DNA from: Flaccisagitta enflata
Lineage: Eukaryota > Chaetognatha > Sagittoidea > Aphragmophora
DNA: 64,000 nt
Assembly (NCBI GenBank): GCA_965153355.1
Contig: OZ231127.1
Span: 71,548,001-71,612,000, forward strand
Reading direction: 5' to 3'
Shown here: positions 24,428-36,640 of the stretch, one piece after another
Layout of the letters: each line of letters begins with the position of its first letter
Numbering within the stretch: position 1 is the stretch's first letter
Notes under the pieces: generated by a model
The model's input: only the letters and a program-made list of their open reading frames with translations
Databases searched by the model: none
Told to the model about the DNA's origin: nothing
Translations under genes and position numbers: made by a program

Positions 24428-24439
24428 CCAAAAACGCAA

Positions 24440-24462
24440 CAACAACAAAAACAGCAACAACA

Positions 24463-24533
<71 letters not shown>

Positions 24534-24674
24534 CCAACAACAACAACAACAAAAACAAAAACAACAACAACAACAACAAAAACAAAAACAACAACAAAAA
24601 AGACAACAACCACAACAACCGCCATCACCGCAACAACAACAAAAAAAAACAACGATGAAAAACAACAACAACAA

Positions 24675-24755
<81 letters not shown>

Positions 24756-24780
24756 AAACAACAACAACAACAACAACAAC
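24440..24780 (+). repeat. (AAC)n block with variant units
   Basis: AAC arrays (24463-24532 and 24668-24780) are separated by a decayed middle with AAAAAC, CAACCG and GATG units. Confidence 0.95.
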
Positions 24781-24906
24781 GAGCCAAACATAACTGAAAA
24801 CGACATTATTGCCTCGGATTTAAACGACTTACAGCGGAGGCCTAGAACCATGTTAAATCCAAAACAACAATTTATGAAGTCATGAGATTTACCTGTTAAG
24901 CCAACG

Positions 24907-24934
24907 CTGCAACAACAACAACAATAGCACAAGC

Positions 24935-24978
<44 letters not shown>

Positions 24979-25180
24979 AAACAACAACAACAGAGACAGG
25001 ATGATAAGGATAGGAGAGAGAGGAAGAACAAGTAAAAGGAGAGGAAAAGCAATTGAGGTTCTTTGCCATGGTGGCAAAATAAAAAGAAAAAAAATGAAGA
25101 GAATGTACAGTACAATGGGAGCAATGACGACCTAGACTGGAAGATAGATTATAGGTATCCTTGCAACATTTACAAAAACT

Positions 25181-25219
<39 letters not shown>

Positions 25220-25221
25220 GC

Positions 25222-25283
<62 letters not shown>

Positions 25284-25285
25284 AC
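24907..25285 (+). repeat. Two further (AAC)n arrays
   Basis: AAC arrays at 24931-24990 and 25181-25285 are separated by about 190 bp of purine-rich and unique sequence. Confidence 0.9.
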
Positions 25286-25477
25286 CATTTGTATCCATAA
25301 CAAGCACTTTGCCAATGATGAGAATCATGAGATTGACGCTCAGTGCCACCGTTACAACGACACAACCTCAATTTCTCTTCGACCAGCTCCTTGCTCTTGC
25401 TGTCTCGACTCTGTCTCCTCTCTTTCTCTATCTCTCCTTGTGTCCATCTGTCTTTGTAGATATCATTGTCTACATTA

Positions 25478-26248
25478 TACAGGGTGTATCACATCAAACA
25501 GGACAAAAGAAAACGATGTATTTTTGCTTCTAGCAGTGCAAAATCATTTCTGAAAACTGTTTCTAAAAGATAACTTCAGACGATTTTTGAATGATACAGA
25601 CTTTTGCTAGTCATGGTTAACATATATCCTCAGCAAAACCATGAAAAAAAGCCTTTTTTTAGCAAGAATTGCTAATTTCTATCCCAATTCAAGGTTTTTC
25701 CTTAGATTTTTCAAGTCATATTCACATATAGATGACAAAAAATGGTCAGATATGTTTGTCAGTTACGCTAGAACACTGAAGATTGGGATTCCCTCATGAC
25801 CTTTGTCAAAATTGTATCATTCAATATAGTTATTGAAACTTTTATCAATGCACATAAAATTTTTTTGTAATGAAACTTACAAAAAAGTCTCTGGACCTAA
25901 CCAATATTGTACAATTTTCTCATTTTTTGCAGAGGTATGATTCTACCTCACAATATCTTTAATTCAAGACCATTGCCAGGATTGTAGCACCATTTGTTTG
26001 GAAATGAGAGTAAGATAAAAAGATGCTTGTCAACATACAACAAAACAAGCAAAAACTCAAAGTAAAAACTATACTTTGCTTTAAACAATACAAAGGGATT
26101 CAGTTTTCTTAATGAGCCTTTGGCAAAATACAGATATAAAAATCGTTTTTTAAGAGCTTTCTCAACCTGTTTACAGAATCATTCTACCATTTCTAGAAGC
26201 AAAGATACATCGTTTTCTTTTGTCCTGTTTGGCGTGGTACTCCCTGTA
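25478..26248. mobile_element. Foldback MITE with TACAGGGTGT ends
   Basis: The left end TACAGGGTGTATCACATCAA, then ACAGGACAAAAGAAAACGAT, is matched over more than 60 bp by the complement of the right end (to CTCCCTGTA). Length is 771 bp, TA edges, no coding capacity. Confidence 0.85.
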
Positions 26249-26359
26249 CCTATATTTTTTTTCTTTTTTCATTCAGTCATTTCATCATTAATAGTGATTA
26301 GTTATCCTTATCGTTTCGTCATCGTGTGGAAGTCTGTATGTCCTGTCTGTCCAATAGTC

Positions 26360-26544
<185 letters not shown>

Positions 26545-26659
26545 TCTCTATCTCTGTTCTATCTCTGTCGCTCCCACTCTCGCTTTCTGTCTCTCTCGCC
26601 CACGACCGTGCAAGCAAAACAAAGCGTCCCTTGGAGACCTGCGGGTCGCTGGGATGTGG

Positions 26660-26946
26660 GAGAAAGAAGAAGAAGAAGAAGAAGAAGAAGAAGAAGAAGA
26701 AGAAGAAGAAGAAGAAGAAGAAGAAGAAGAAGAAGAAGAAGAAGAAGAAGAAGAAGCAGAAAGGAGTAGAAGACGAAGAAGAGGAAGGAGAAGAAGAAAA
26801 AGAAGGAGAAGAAGAAGCGGGAGAAGAAGAAGAAAAGAAGAAGAAGAAGAAGAAGAAGAAGAAGAAGAAGAAGAAGAAGAAGAAGAAGAAGAAGAAGAAG
26901 AAGAAGAAGAAGAAGAAGAAGAAGAAGAAGAAGAAGAAGAGGAAGA
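26660..26946 (+). repeat. (GAA)n double array
   Basis: Pure AAG/GAA at 26664-26756 and 26836-26942 with an impure link. Long GAA arrays can form intramolecular triplexes. Confidence 0.95.
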
Positions 26947-27261
26947 AAGAAAAGAAGAAGAAAAGTAGAAGAAGAGGCAGATGAAGGAGGAGAGGATATG
27001 AATGAAGCATGGAAATGCATTGGGGCCTCGTAACGAGAGTTTTGGTCATGGCATTCATCATCGAGCAGCAAAACAATGAATTCATGAATTCCCCCGTATC
27101 TAATGGAGAATATTCGAACCCCCCAAATGTACTAGCTGCCCCCTCTTCCTTTTTAAATCTCCCCACTGAACTTATTCCTACCCCCCCCCCCCTCATATGA
27201 TACCCCCCCCCCTTTTTCTCTTTACGGCGACATTTCTTTCCTCTTATATGTTACCCCTTTT

Positions 27262-28518
27262 TAGATGCGTCCTCGCATCTCTATAAGAGGGTTTGTCCGT
27301 CCGTCGGTCCGTCCGTCAGTCGGTCGGTCCGTCCGTCCGTCGGTCGGTCCGTTACGCCTGTGCAAAAACCGCGATTCTCGGCTGTTTTTGGCCACGGTGA
27401 GATCCTACATTGAAACAAATGATCAACCAACATGTTTTGAGAACCTCCTATAACCATGGCGTCAATAAAAATGGCCGCCATGTTCAATTTGCTGCTGTGA
27501 GTCAAATTTTTGGACTAGATTGATAATTTTTGAGATGCTGATAATATTTTAAATTTCTGACTTAGCAAAAAAATCAGAATTCAAAAAAGTTAATTTTTGT
27601 GTCCGCAGCATTAATTTTTGTGAACAGTATTCTAATACAAATTGATCAGTAACTTTTTACAATGATTCTTTTTAGAACTTTAAAAAATGACTCTTTTTTC
27701 ATCATTGCATTTGAATTTTTCAAAGATGAAGAAAGTATAAATGATATTTGACCCAGCAAAAAAATCAGAACTCAAAAAAGTTAATTTTTATGGTCACAGT
27801 AATGATTTTGAAACAAGGGAGTAAAATCAGTTTTTGTTAAAGAAATTTTACAAACTTCAATTTTTTGCAGTGAGCTCATTTTTTCAGCTAGTCTCACAAT
27901 TATTTAGGTGAAAATAGTTCATCAAATTTCCGACTCAAGAAAAAAATCAGAACCCAAAAATGTTGATTTTTGCACTACTTTTTGTTGATTTTACTAAAAA
28001 TGTGCAAAATTATCTCTTAAACACCTGTTGTCCCGCCTCTTTAATGAAATAATTTTTTGAAACAGGGGCAATTTTTTTTCAAGTGTGTGATAGTTTTACA
28101 ATTTATTGACCTGCTGCAAAAATCAGAACTTGAAAAAGTGTATTTTTGTGCCTGTGGCATGAGTTTTTGTAAAACATTACAAAAACCAAAAAATGCAAAA
28201 AAAAAGTGTTTCGGCAGTTCATATTTGGATGCCTTTCACAAAAATTGATGCCATGGGTACATTTGTTGACTTTTTTGAGTTCTGATTTTTTCTCTGAGCC
28301 AGAAATTTGGAGTTCTATTACCACCTAGAAAATTTTGAAGCTAGTCAAAAAATTGAACTCAGGGTAGGGGTTTGAATAGGCGGCCATTTTTATTGACGCC
28401 ATGGTTATTACTCAGTCGTTTCACCCGTCTGTTCGTCCATCTGTCTCTCCGTATAAGTCACATGATCAATACACGCAGAGACACAGTCCGGACGCATCTT
28501 TGCCCGGTCGGGCTTGTT
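27262..28518 (-). mobile_element. Helitron-like GTCC-core element, GATGCGTC subtype (interrupted)
   Basis: The terminal palindrome AGATGCGTCCTCGCATCT, GTCC/GTCG core and GCCACGGTGAGATCCTACAT lie at 27262-27448. The other end, ACACGCAGAGACACAGTCCG then GACGCATC and CCGGTCGGGCTTGTT, lies at about 28410-28518. An uninterrupted copy of the same subtype lies at 42117-42406. The interruption is the foldback element at 27451-28407. Confidence 0.6.
27451..28407. mobile_element. Foldback element with TAACCATGGCGTC ends
   Basis: The ends TAACCATGGCGTCAATAAAA, then ATGGCCGCC, are perfect inverted repeats of about 29 bp. The interior repeats a motif (AAAAAATCAGAACTCAAAAA, then GTTAATTTTTG) four times at about 27565, 27757, 27940 and 28117, and once inverted near 28270. 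No coding capacity. Confidence 0.8.
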
Positions 28519-28836
28519 CTCTTCTCGGCGACATTTCTATTCTCGCCCTGATGATCACACCCCCTCCTTTTCTATGCCATGGAAGAAACACTAGACTCCG
28601 CATCAATCAGCCACCCTCCGTTTATTTCTCAAATTCTTTGATACTGGAATAATCAAAGCTCTTGCTTGGTTCGACCCCTATTGTAATGATGCAATTCAGG
28701 TGACAATTCAAGAGACAAAATGAAGCTATGTCATAAGTATCAGATTTTATCACCATGAACGAAATACCATCTTGATACATTATGGAGAGGCGGTAAGAAT
28801 TGGATTTTCTCAATGACTCCCTTTATGTACAGTTAT

Positions 28837-28837
28837 T

Positions 28838-28873
<36 letters not shown>

Positions 28874-28881
28874 GATGTTGA

Positions 28882-28945
<64 letters not shown>

Positions 28946-28966
28946 GATTTATTGTTGTAGTTATCG
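28837..28966 (+). repeat. (GTT)n with (GATGTT) block
   Basis: GTT array with four GATGTT units in its middle. Confidence 0.95.
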
Positions 28967-29408
28967 TTGTTTTTTGTTGTTGAGCATTAATGATTTAGAA
29001 GTGCGTTATTTTCGAGATGAAGCATCTTCATGTAGATTTCCTCGCTGCAAAGTTGTCATCAATTCGGCTTCTGCTAAGAATTGCCTTTTGATCAGGACAT
29101 TCGATACTTCAGTTGTGTCGAGTCACTTCGTCATCCTCAGGCAAATATTTTTCGTAATCCTATAAGAAAATTAGACATTTTCATCCACTCAGTGACCCTC
29201 AGCCTGAGGTAGACAATTTCAAAATACCCATTAAATCAAGTGTGATTATCGTATTCGGGAAGAGTTATCATAAAGCTTCCTTTCCTCTTACGGACACGCC
29301 ACTCAATAGGAAGCTTGGTCCAGCCGTCTGTCCGTCCACCGATCCGTTTATACGTTCCTTTGTCCGACCATCCGTCAGGTCCCTAAGTTGTTTCACCCCA
29401 TTACGCAC

Positions 29409-29686
29409 TTAAAAGAACTCGGTAGTGTCGGAACATTCCAATGAGTCATCACGAATACCAAAATTTACCAAGCATGAAGCGGGGGAAAGCTCATCAAACT
29501 TTATTTTGGCTTTCGGACAATATTTGTGATTCAGGCCTCCAATTCCGCAACAATTCCATGCGAAACGCGGCAGAAAATAGTTGTCGATGGACCATTTTTC
29601 CTCCTTGGCCTTCCGTAATTCGGTTTCGCATTTTTTGTAGAGTGACATACAATCGCATGGACTTCCTATAATCTCCTGGAATTTCC
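29409..29686 (-). CDS. Candidate last exon, cysteine-rich C-terminus
   Basis: On the - strand a frame runs from a CCAG acceptor (29690-29687) through KFQEIIGSPCDCMSLYKKC, ETELRKAKEEKWSIDNYF, RFAWNCCGIGGLNHKYC and ends CSDTTEFF then a TAA stop at 29411-29409. It begins two bases into a codon, which matches the phase in which the lectin-like exon at 33044-33433 ends, so the two could be joined by a 3.4-kb intron. The upstream intron side is a TC array (29703-29774 as AG on +). At least nine cysteines suggest an extracellular product. I do not recognise the domain, and no polyadenylation signal is obvious. It may also be chance. Confidence 0.35.
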
Positions 29687-29698
29687 CTGGCTGAACCG

Positions 29699-29702
<4 letters not shown>

Positions 29703-29774
<72 letters not shown>
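29703..29774 (-). repeat. (TC)n on - strand before candidate exon
   Basis: About 70 bp of AG on +. On the - strand it is a TC tract ending 14-18 bp before two possible AG acceptors of the 29409-29686 frame. Confidence 0.9.
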
Positions 29775-29779
<5 letters not shown>

Positions 29780-29799
29780 CCGACGGGCCGATTAACTTT

Positions 29800-29936
29800 T
29801 AGAGTCACGTGCACGCCACTAGCTTAACCATGTATTTGGGCCGGGGCAGTAATTAAAAAACGCCGTAAGTAAAATAGTAAATTTTGACCGACGAACAGAC
29901 GGAGGGACAAAGCGGGTCGTGCACGCGATTAAGAAC
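29800..29936 (+). mobile_element. Partial GTCC-core element, copy F
   Basis: Contains ATTTGGGCCGGGGCAGTAAT, a short GACCGACG core and CAAAGCGGGTCGTGCACGCG. It is flanked on the left by AGAGTCACGTGCACGCCACT, which looks like a second terminal palindrome. The AACAAGGCC end is missing. Confidence 0.5.
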
Positions 29937-29939
29937 AAG

Positions 29940-30050
29940 AGCCGGGGTTACCAGCCATGCTGATTTTATGGCTAACAATCAATGGAGACAGCTTCACGCA
30001 AATGCATACGACATACAATCACAATGAAACGAATACAACAACAAACCACC
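29940..30050 (+). repeat. Dispersed repeat, copy 1 (second at 30838-30960)
   Basis: GGGTTACCAGCCATGCTGAT, the GGCTAACAATCAATG block and the ACATACAATCACAATGAAAC block recur in the same order at 30848-30950 with about three quarters identity. Function unknown. Confidence 0.6.
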
Positions 30051-30214
30051 TTCTCTCTCAAAGTCGGTTCTTGCATGCTTGCTACCACTTCCAATCAAGT
30101 CAATGAATCTATTCTCGCATCTTTTGCCCATCCATCCTTCGGCGCAAAAACACATCATATTTGACGACAGCCTGCATTGGCAAACATAGTTTCATTATTC
30201 AAGTTTGTTTATCA

Positions 30215-30369
<155 letters not shown>

Positions 30370-31084
30370 TACATATGTGTGTGTGAGAAGACTTAAGCGG
30401 GAAGCGTGCGTGTGTCTGTGTCTGTGTGTAAGCTGGCGGATAGAAAATACAAATCATCTTTTCACCCTATCACACTACTCTTTCACCATCTCATGGAAAA
30501 TCTTAGGCAAAGGATTTTCAAGGTATGTGAAGAATTGAGCAATATCCGGGATCATGCTAGATAAGAAATTATCAAGCCACAGTGTGATCATTTTTTAGGA
30601 TACAATCAAATATAAGGAAGACTGACTGCCAACATTTGTAATTTCCACCCACGGAATCCCAAAAACAACCATATATATCTACAAAAGTTTGGGTGAGCGG
30701 AATCATGACAATCTCCACCTCAAACCCTAGTTATCATCTATAATACATACTTTTCCTGCATACATGTACCACCGTTTAAGCAATAAGTCGTGCTCATTTT
30801 AGTATCTTCGCAAACCACCACTGAAACTGAAAGTAAGAATAAGGGCCAGGGTTACCAGCCAGGCTAAGTTCATGACTAACAATCAATTCAATGAAGGCGA
30901 CTCCTCGCACATGCATCTGATATACAAATAACAATCACACTGAAACAGATACAGGCACAATTCCAGATTCACCGGGTCACCTACAATACATATGTCCACA
31001 TCCTGAATGACCGATTTTACACCTACACACAGGCGATCCCCAAAGCATGCCTACAACGACTAATAAGCAAGCAACTTCTGTTTT

Positions 31085-31168
31085 GATTGACCACGGACGG
31101 ACCGGCGGACTGACAGACAGACTGACAGACAAAGCTTATTATAGAGATGCGAGGACGCGTGTAAAAAA
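31085..31168 (+). mobile_element. Fragment of GATGCGTC-subtype element
   Basis: A GGAC/TGAC core is followed by CAAAGCTTATTATAGAGATG, then CGAGGACGCGTGTAAAA. This is the terminal part of the GATGCGTC subtype with a damaged palindrome. Confidence 0.5.
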
Positions 31169-31505
31169 AAAATTGTAAATTTTAAAACTAACAATTAAAC
31201 GGCGGCGTGGCGACCCAGCGTAAAACGTCGTCTCCAAACCACTGGTCCCAGTAATGTCGTGTTTCATCGCTGTCCTCTTCGAGACAACGCGAAGGTTTTT
31301 CTTTTCGAAACGCTGACACTGTCTGCCAACAAGTTTCCTCCTCTAGCGGATCGTCGCAACATCTTCTTTTCCATTTAAGGATATGTTTATAGTCTTCATC
31401 ACGAAATTGGAAACCAAGCCCGTTTCGATCACACCTTTGCGAATAAATGAATGATTAAGACATGCCATACATGCCAGACCTCTAACATCTGAAATCAAGT
31501 GTATC

Positions 31506-32480
<975 letters not shown>

Positions 32481-33043
32481 TATGTTGTTGTGGCCTCGAA
32501 ATTTATATTTGAGACAGACTAATTCGAAGGTCTTCCGGCAGCACAGACAATGACGTCATCGTCTTTGTCGGAAGAGATAACAACGTTAATATTAGTCGTT
32601 AGGGAGACGTGAGTTAATCGGACGTCATCGGATGAAGCGACATTGCGGCTGCTCTGCAGACGTGAGTATACCGACTCATCCGTTGGTCGGTCTGCCCGTC
32701 ATGGACTTCGAGTCATGTAGAACTCATGAGGAATTTCGTTTCTCCAATCGTTTGTCAGTCCGTGGACCGCAAATTCAAGACTCTTCAAGAATGTAAACTA
32801 TTGTACAATGGAACCTGTCAAAGTTGACGTAGTATTCGCAGTTTGATCGTATATTCCGGCAAAACCGAATGTTCTCTTCGTTCCCTGAAAAAAAAAGGCA
32901 AGACAGGCCGAGACAAGCTACAGTAGATCTCGTCTAGACTTGAGATAATACCACATGATGGACAAAGCGCGTGACTGACCATGGGAAGGAAACACAAGGG
33001 ACTTGGAACAAATTTCGGCATTTGATCATCTTATGACGCATAC

Positions 33044-33433
33044 CTTTAAATTGGAATTTACTCAAAGAGGCTAGATCTCCATATTTTTTGCCGTCACCCA
33101 GTTTTGTGATTCTCAAACCGTAGCAGTAGTAGGACCCTCCATTTTTAAACGTCTTTTGATTAATCTCCGCCCGAGTCCCATTGATAAGTTGTGTCCCCGT
33201 TTTGCCGCATTCTGTTGTGTTCGTAGCGAAAAACTCAAACGTGGCTGCTGGATACTTTTCTTCAAACGTAATAGAGACAATTTCCACTGGTTTTTCCACG
33301 AACGATATCCACCAGTACAGAGGCGCCTTGGCACCGCGAGCTGAGCACCAGTATTGTCCTTCTCCCTCCACTGCATGACCCGCATCGTAACTGCCGCTCC
33401 ACTCTGAAGATGCGCTATATTTTCTCGTTAAAC
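33044..33433 (-). CDS. Discoidin (F5/8 type C)-like domain exon
   Basis: A 390-nt - strand exon lies between a TCATCAG acceptor (33440-33434) and an AAAG/GTATGC donor (33044/33043). It encodes one galactose-binding-like module: YSASSEWSGSYDAGHAVEG, then WWISFVEKPVEIVSITFEE, then FEFFATNTTECGKTGTQL, then SYYCYGLRITKLGDGKKYG, LASLSKFQFK. The opening ASSEW...YDAGHAVEG, the central W-I-S-F strand and the closing sheet fit F5/8 type C lectin-like domains of secreted or surface proteins that bind glycans. It begins and ends in phase 1, the symmetric class typical of shuffled extracellular modules. The signal peptide and other exons are not identified. It lies inside the TIA1 intron on the opposite strand. 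The DNA sequence is free of repeats. Confidence 0.75.
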
Positions 33434-33495
33434 CTGATGAGTATTTTAAACAAAGTTTGATAACAATGGCAAAAACAACAAAGGAAAGTAGAATG

Positions 33496-33768
33496 CATTA
33501 TAGAAATCAGAAGCCACTCTTAAAAAAAGTTGGTCTAAACAAGCAAGTTATCAACTTTGCTCTTATACGAGTTCAACTTTAATGATTAAATCTTTCATTA
33601 ATTTTTATTTTCGAAACGGAGCTGAAAAAAACATGGACTGCCCAAATAATGATGAAGGAGGATGAGAACTGTTGGCGGTTTTTCGTTCATCTAGGTTGCA
33701 TGCGTATTTTCTGACTATTATTGCGGGAATTGATAACACTGTGAGAGTGGCTTCTGATTTCTCTAATG
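33496..33768. mobile_element. Small MITE with CATTATAGAAATCAG ends
   Basis: CATTATAGAAATCAGAAGCC with ACTCT is matched by the complement of the right end at 33744-33768 over about 25 bp. Length 273 bp, non-coding. It lies just upstream of the - strand lectin-like exon. Confidence 0.7.
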
Positions 33769-33938
33769 ATATTACTGCATGCTTAAATTACGTTAATACG
33801 GTTAAGTTAGAATATATAATCTATTAAAAGAAATTCCAAAACTCTTCAAACAGAGACCTAGCAGAGCGCTATTAGGTGCGCTCGCCAAGCTTTGCAAAGG
33901 GGGAATTGACGCATCTTCAAGAACAGCCCAATGCACCG

Positions 33939-34139
33939 CTAGAGGGCACCAGCTAGTGAGGCAAATCCACCTTTGCTGCCCCGGAGGAGATTTTTCTTAG
34001 CTATTTCGAGTTTTTTTCGACAACCTAAGGCAAGTTCATCCACTGTCCACTGTTTGCGACCATAGTCCTTGAGACGTAGACCGTCTTGTTCAAGATGATG
34101 TTTTCGGTCATCATGTTCAACTTCAAGAGATCCTTCCAT
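33939..34139 (-). CDS. Unrecognised 66-codon open frame
   Basis: It begins MEGSLEVEHDDRKHHLEQDG and continues LRLKDYGRKQWTVDELALGC and RKKLEIAKKNLLRGSKGG. Composition is protein-like and hydrophilic, with no signal peptide or membrane segment. It may be one exon or an old fragment. It lies about 0.5 kb upstream of the lectin-like exon on the same strand, but I see no splice evidence linking them. Confidence 0.25.
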   Translation of the reverse strand: MEGSLEVEHDDRKHHLEQDGLRLKDYGRKQWTVDELALGCRKKLEIAKKNLLRGSKGGFASLAGAL

Positions 34140-34228
34140 CTATGTAGATATGATTGTGTATGAACAACGATGATATTGATTAGTATTAGTTAAAAATGTT
34201 TCAGCTTTGATCACTGACTTTGACATAA

Positions 34229-34234
34229 TCATCT

Positions 34235-34330
<96 letters not shown>

Positions 34331-34345
34331 TCGTCATCGTCATCG

Positions 34346-34380
<35 letters not shown>

Positions 34381-34389
34381 GTCATCATT

Positions 34390-34432
<43 letters not shown>

Positions 34433-34450
34433 ACATCGTCGTCATCGTCG

Positions 34451-34545
<95 letters not shown>

Positions 34546-34570
34546 GTCATTGTCATCGTCATCATCGTCC
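34229..34570 (+). repeat. (TCA)n/(TCG)n microsatellite
   Basis: About 340 bp of ATC-class trinucleotides in blocks: TCA, then TCG, then TCATCG mixed, then TCA. Confidence 0.95.
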
Positions 34571-34577
34571 ACTGTCC

Positions 34578-35188
34578 GCCAGAACACGGAATGAGTTGAC
34601 TTAAAATGATCGTCTACAACTCTGATAGGTTTTCAGTCCTTGTGGTGTGTATGATACAAATCTGAAAAGAACTAAATCATTTTTTGGGGCGCTTTTTGAA
34701 ATATATACAGAAATAGTACAAATTTAGTACTTTTTTCATCATAACTCTTTGTGATGATTTATTTTACTATTTTTGACTGCAGATTTGGACTCAGTGGGTG
34801 GCTTCCGGTTCGTTTGATATGTCACACTATATACTTTTGGAAAAGAAGTAAAAGCTTATTTTTTAAAAAAATCATTAAAAATAAATGTATTTCATAGCAA
34901 TATGATGAAAAAATTGACTTTTCATTTCTTTTTCAAAACTATATAGTGTGACATATCAAACGAACTGCAAAGCACTCGCTGATTCCGAATCTGCAGTCAA
35001 AAATACCAGAAAACATCACCACAAAGAGTTATGATGAAAAATGAACTAAATTTACACTATTTTTGCATATATTTCAAAAAGCGCCCCAAAAGTGATTTAG
35101 TTTCCTTTAGATTTATGTTGCGCACTACAATGGTATTAAAATATCAGTGAAGACGATCATTCTACCTCAACTCATTCGGTGTTTTGGC
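34578..35188. mobile_element. Foldback element between two ATC-class arrays
   Basis: Nearly complete inverted repeat of 611 bp. Outer motifs are CCAGAACACGGAATGAGTTG and its diverged complement CAACTCATTCGGTGTTTTGG. Inner paired motifs include ATATAGTGTGACATATCAAA and TTTTTGACTGCAGATT. No coding capacity. Confidence 0.85.
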
Positions 35189-35238
35189 TGATAGTGAAGG
35201 GGTCTTTCTGTACTAGCTATCCAATCCTCCAAATTGTC

Positions 35239-35910
<672 letters not shown>

Positions 35911-35917
35911 GTTTATT

Positions 35918-35933
35918 TATTGTTATTGTTGTT

Positions 35934-35972
<39 letters not shown>

Positions 35973-35973
35973 G
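35918..35973 (+). repeat. (GTT)n microsatellite
   Basis: About 55 bp of GTT following TTATTG variants, ending in GCTCC just before the gene-like region. Confidence 0.9.
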
Positions 35974-36062
35974 CTCCAAAACGTGAAAATAAGATTTCGA
36001 GTGTCTATAAGGCCGATTGTCAGCCGATATCGTGGTCGTCGTTTCGATAAGAGCGGCCAGAG

Positions 36063-36260
36063 AGTTCCGGTGGTGTGAAACAACAGGCACGCTTTGGAGA
36101 GGTGGCATCTTCGTCGGAAGATTCGACAAGGAGAGGCCGCTTGATTTTTGTAGATTCGTCGTCAGATGAAAGATCGACGCAGATGATGTCGGTAAGGGAG
36201 TACGAGATTCAGGAGAAAATCATTTTTTTCAAAATATCACCCTTGCTACCAGATAAACAT
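36063..36260 (+). pseudogene. Upstream exon of unrecognised gene
   Basis: An open frame after an in-frame TAA at 36060-36062 encodes an acidic, serine-rich segment: RFGEVASSSEDSTRRGRLIF, then VDSSSDERSTQMMS. Two donors in the same phase are possible: TCG/GTAAGG after 36191, or CAT/GTGAGT after 36260. Either joins in phase 0 to the exon at 36641 through an intron with a strong pyrimidine tract (36566-36635). Just upstream, a second frame reading VSRYRGRRFDKSGQRVPVV may belong with a frameshift. Serine/acidic tracts like DSSSDE are frequent CK2-type sites. Gene family unknown. Confidence 0.5.
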
Positions 36261-36640
36261 GTGAGTAGGGCTTAGATAAGATGTTAGAAACTTTTTTCAG
36301 CTCACTTGGTTGAAAAAAACCCCTGGGCTTGCTTAAAAAACCGAATTTTCTATGGTTTTTTGCGTTTTTGCTAGTTATTTTTGGAAGGAAAGTGTTTTAA
36401 TTTAATTCTAAAGCTATATTTCAACTTAAAAACTAGAAAGTGTGCCTGAAATAGTGAAAGGACACTGCCAGTCTAAGAATTGATTAAAAAAAAATCAATT
36501 TTTCTCAAAAAATGAATCTTTTAAAAACTTAAAAGTGTTGTTTTGCTTAAAATTCCTTCTGTGACTGTCTGCCTCTTTCACTCTTTTCTTTCCTCTCTTA
36601 CTCTTTCTCCCCTCTCACCTTTCTCCCCTCCGACTGTGAG

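Noticed and set aside
28655-28690. tRNA-like T-loop (GGTTCGACCCC)
   Set aside because: No acceptor stem, D arm or anticodon arm can be placed around it.
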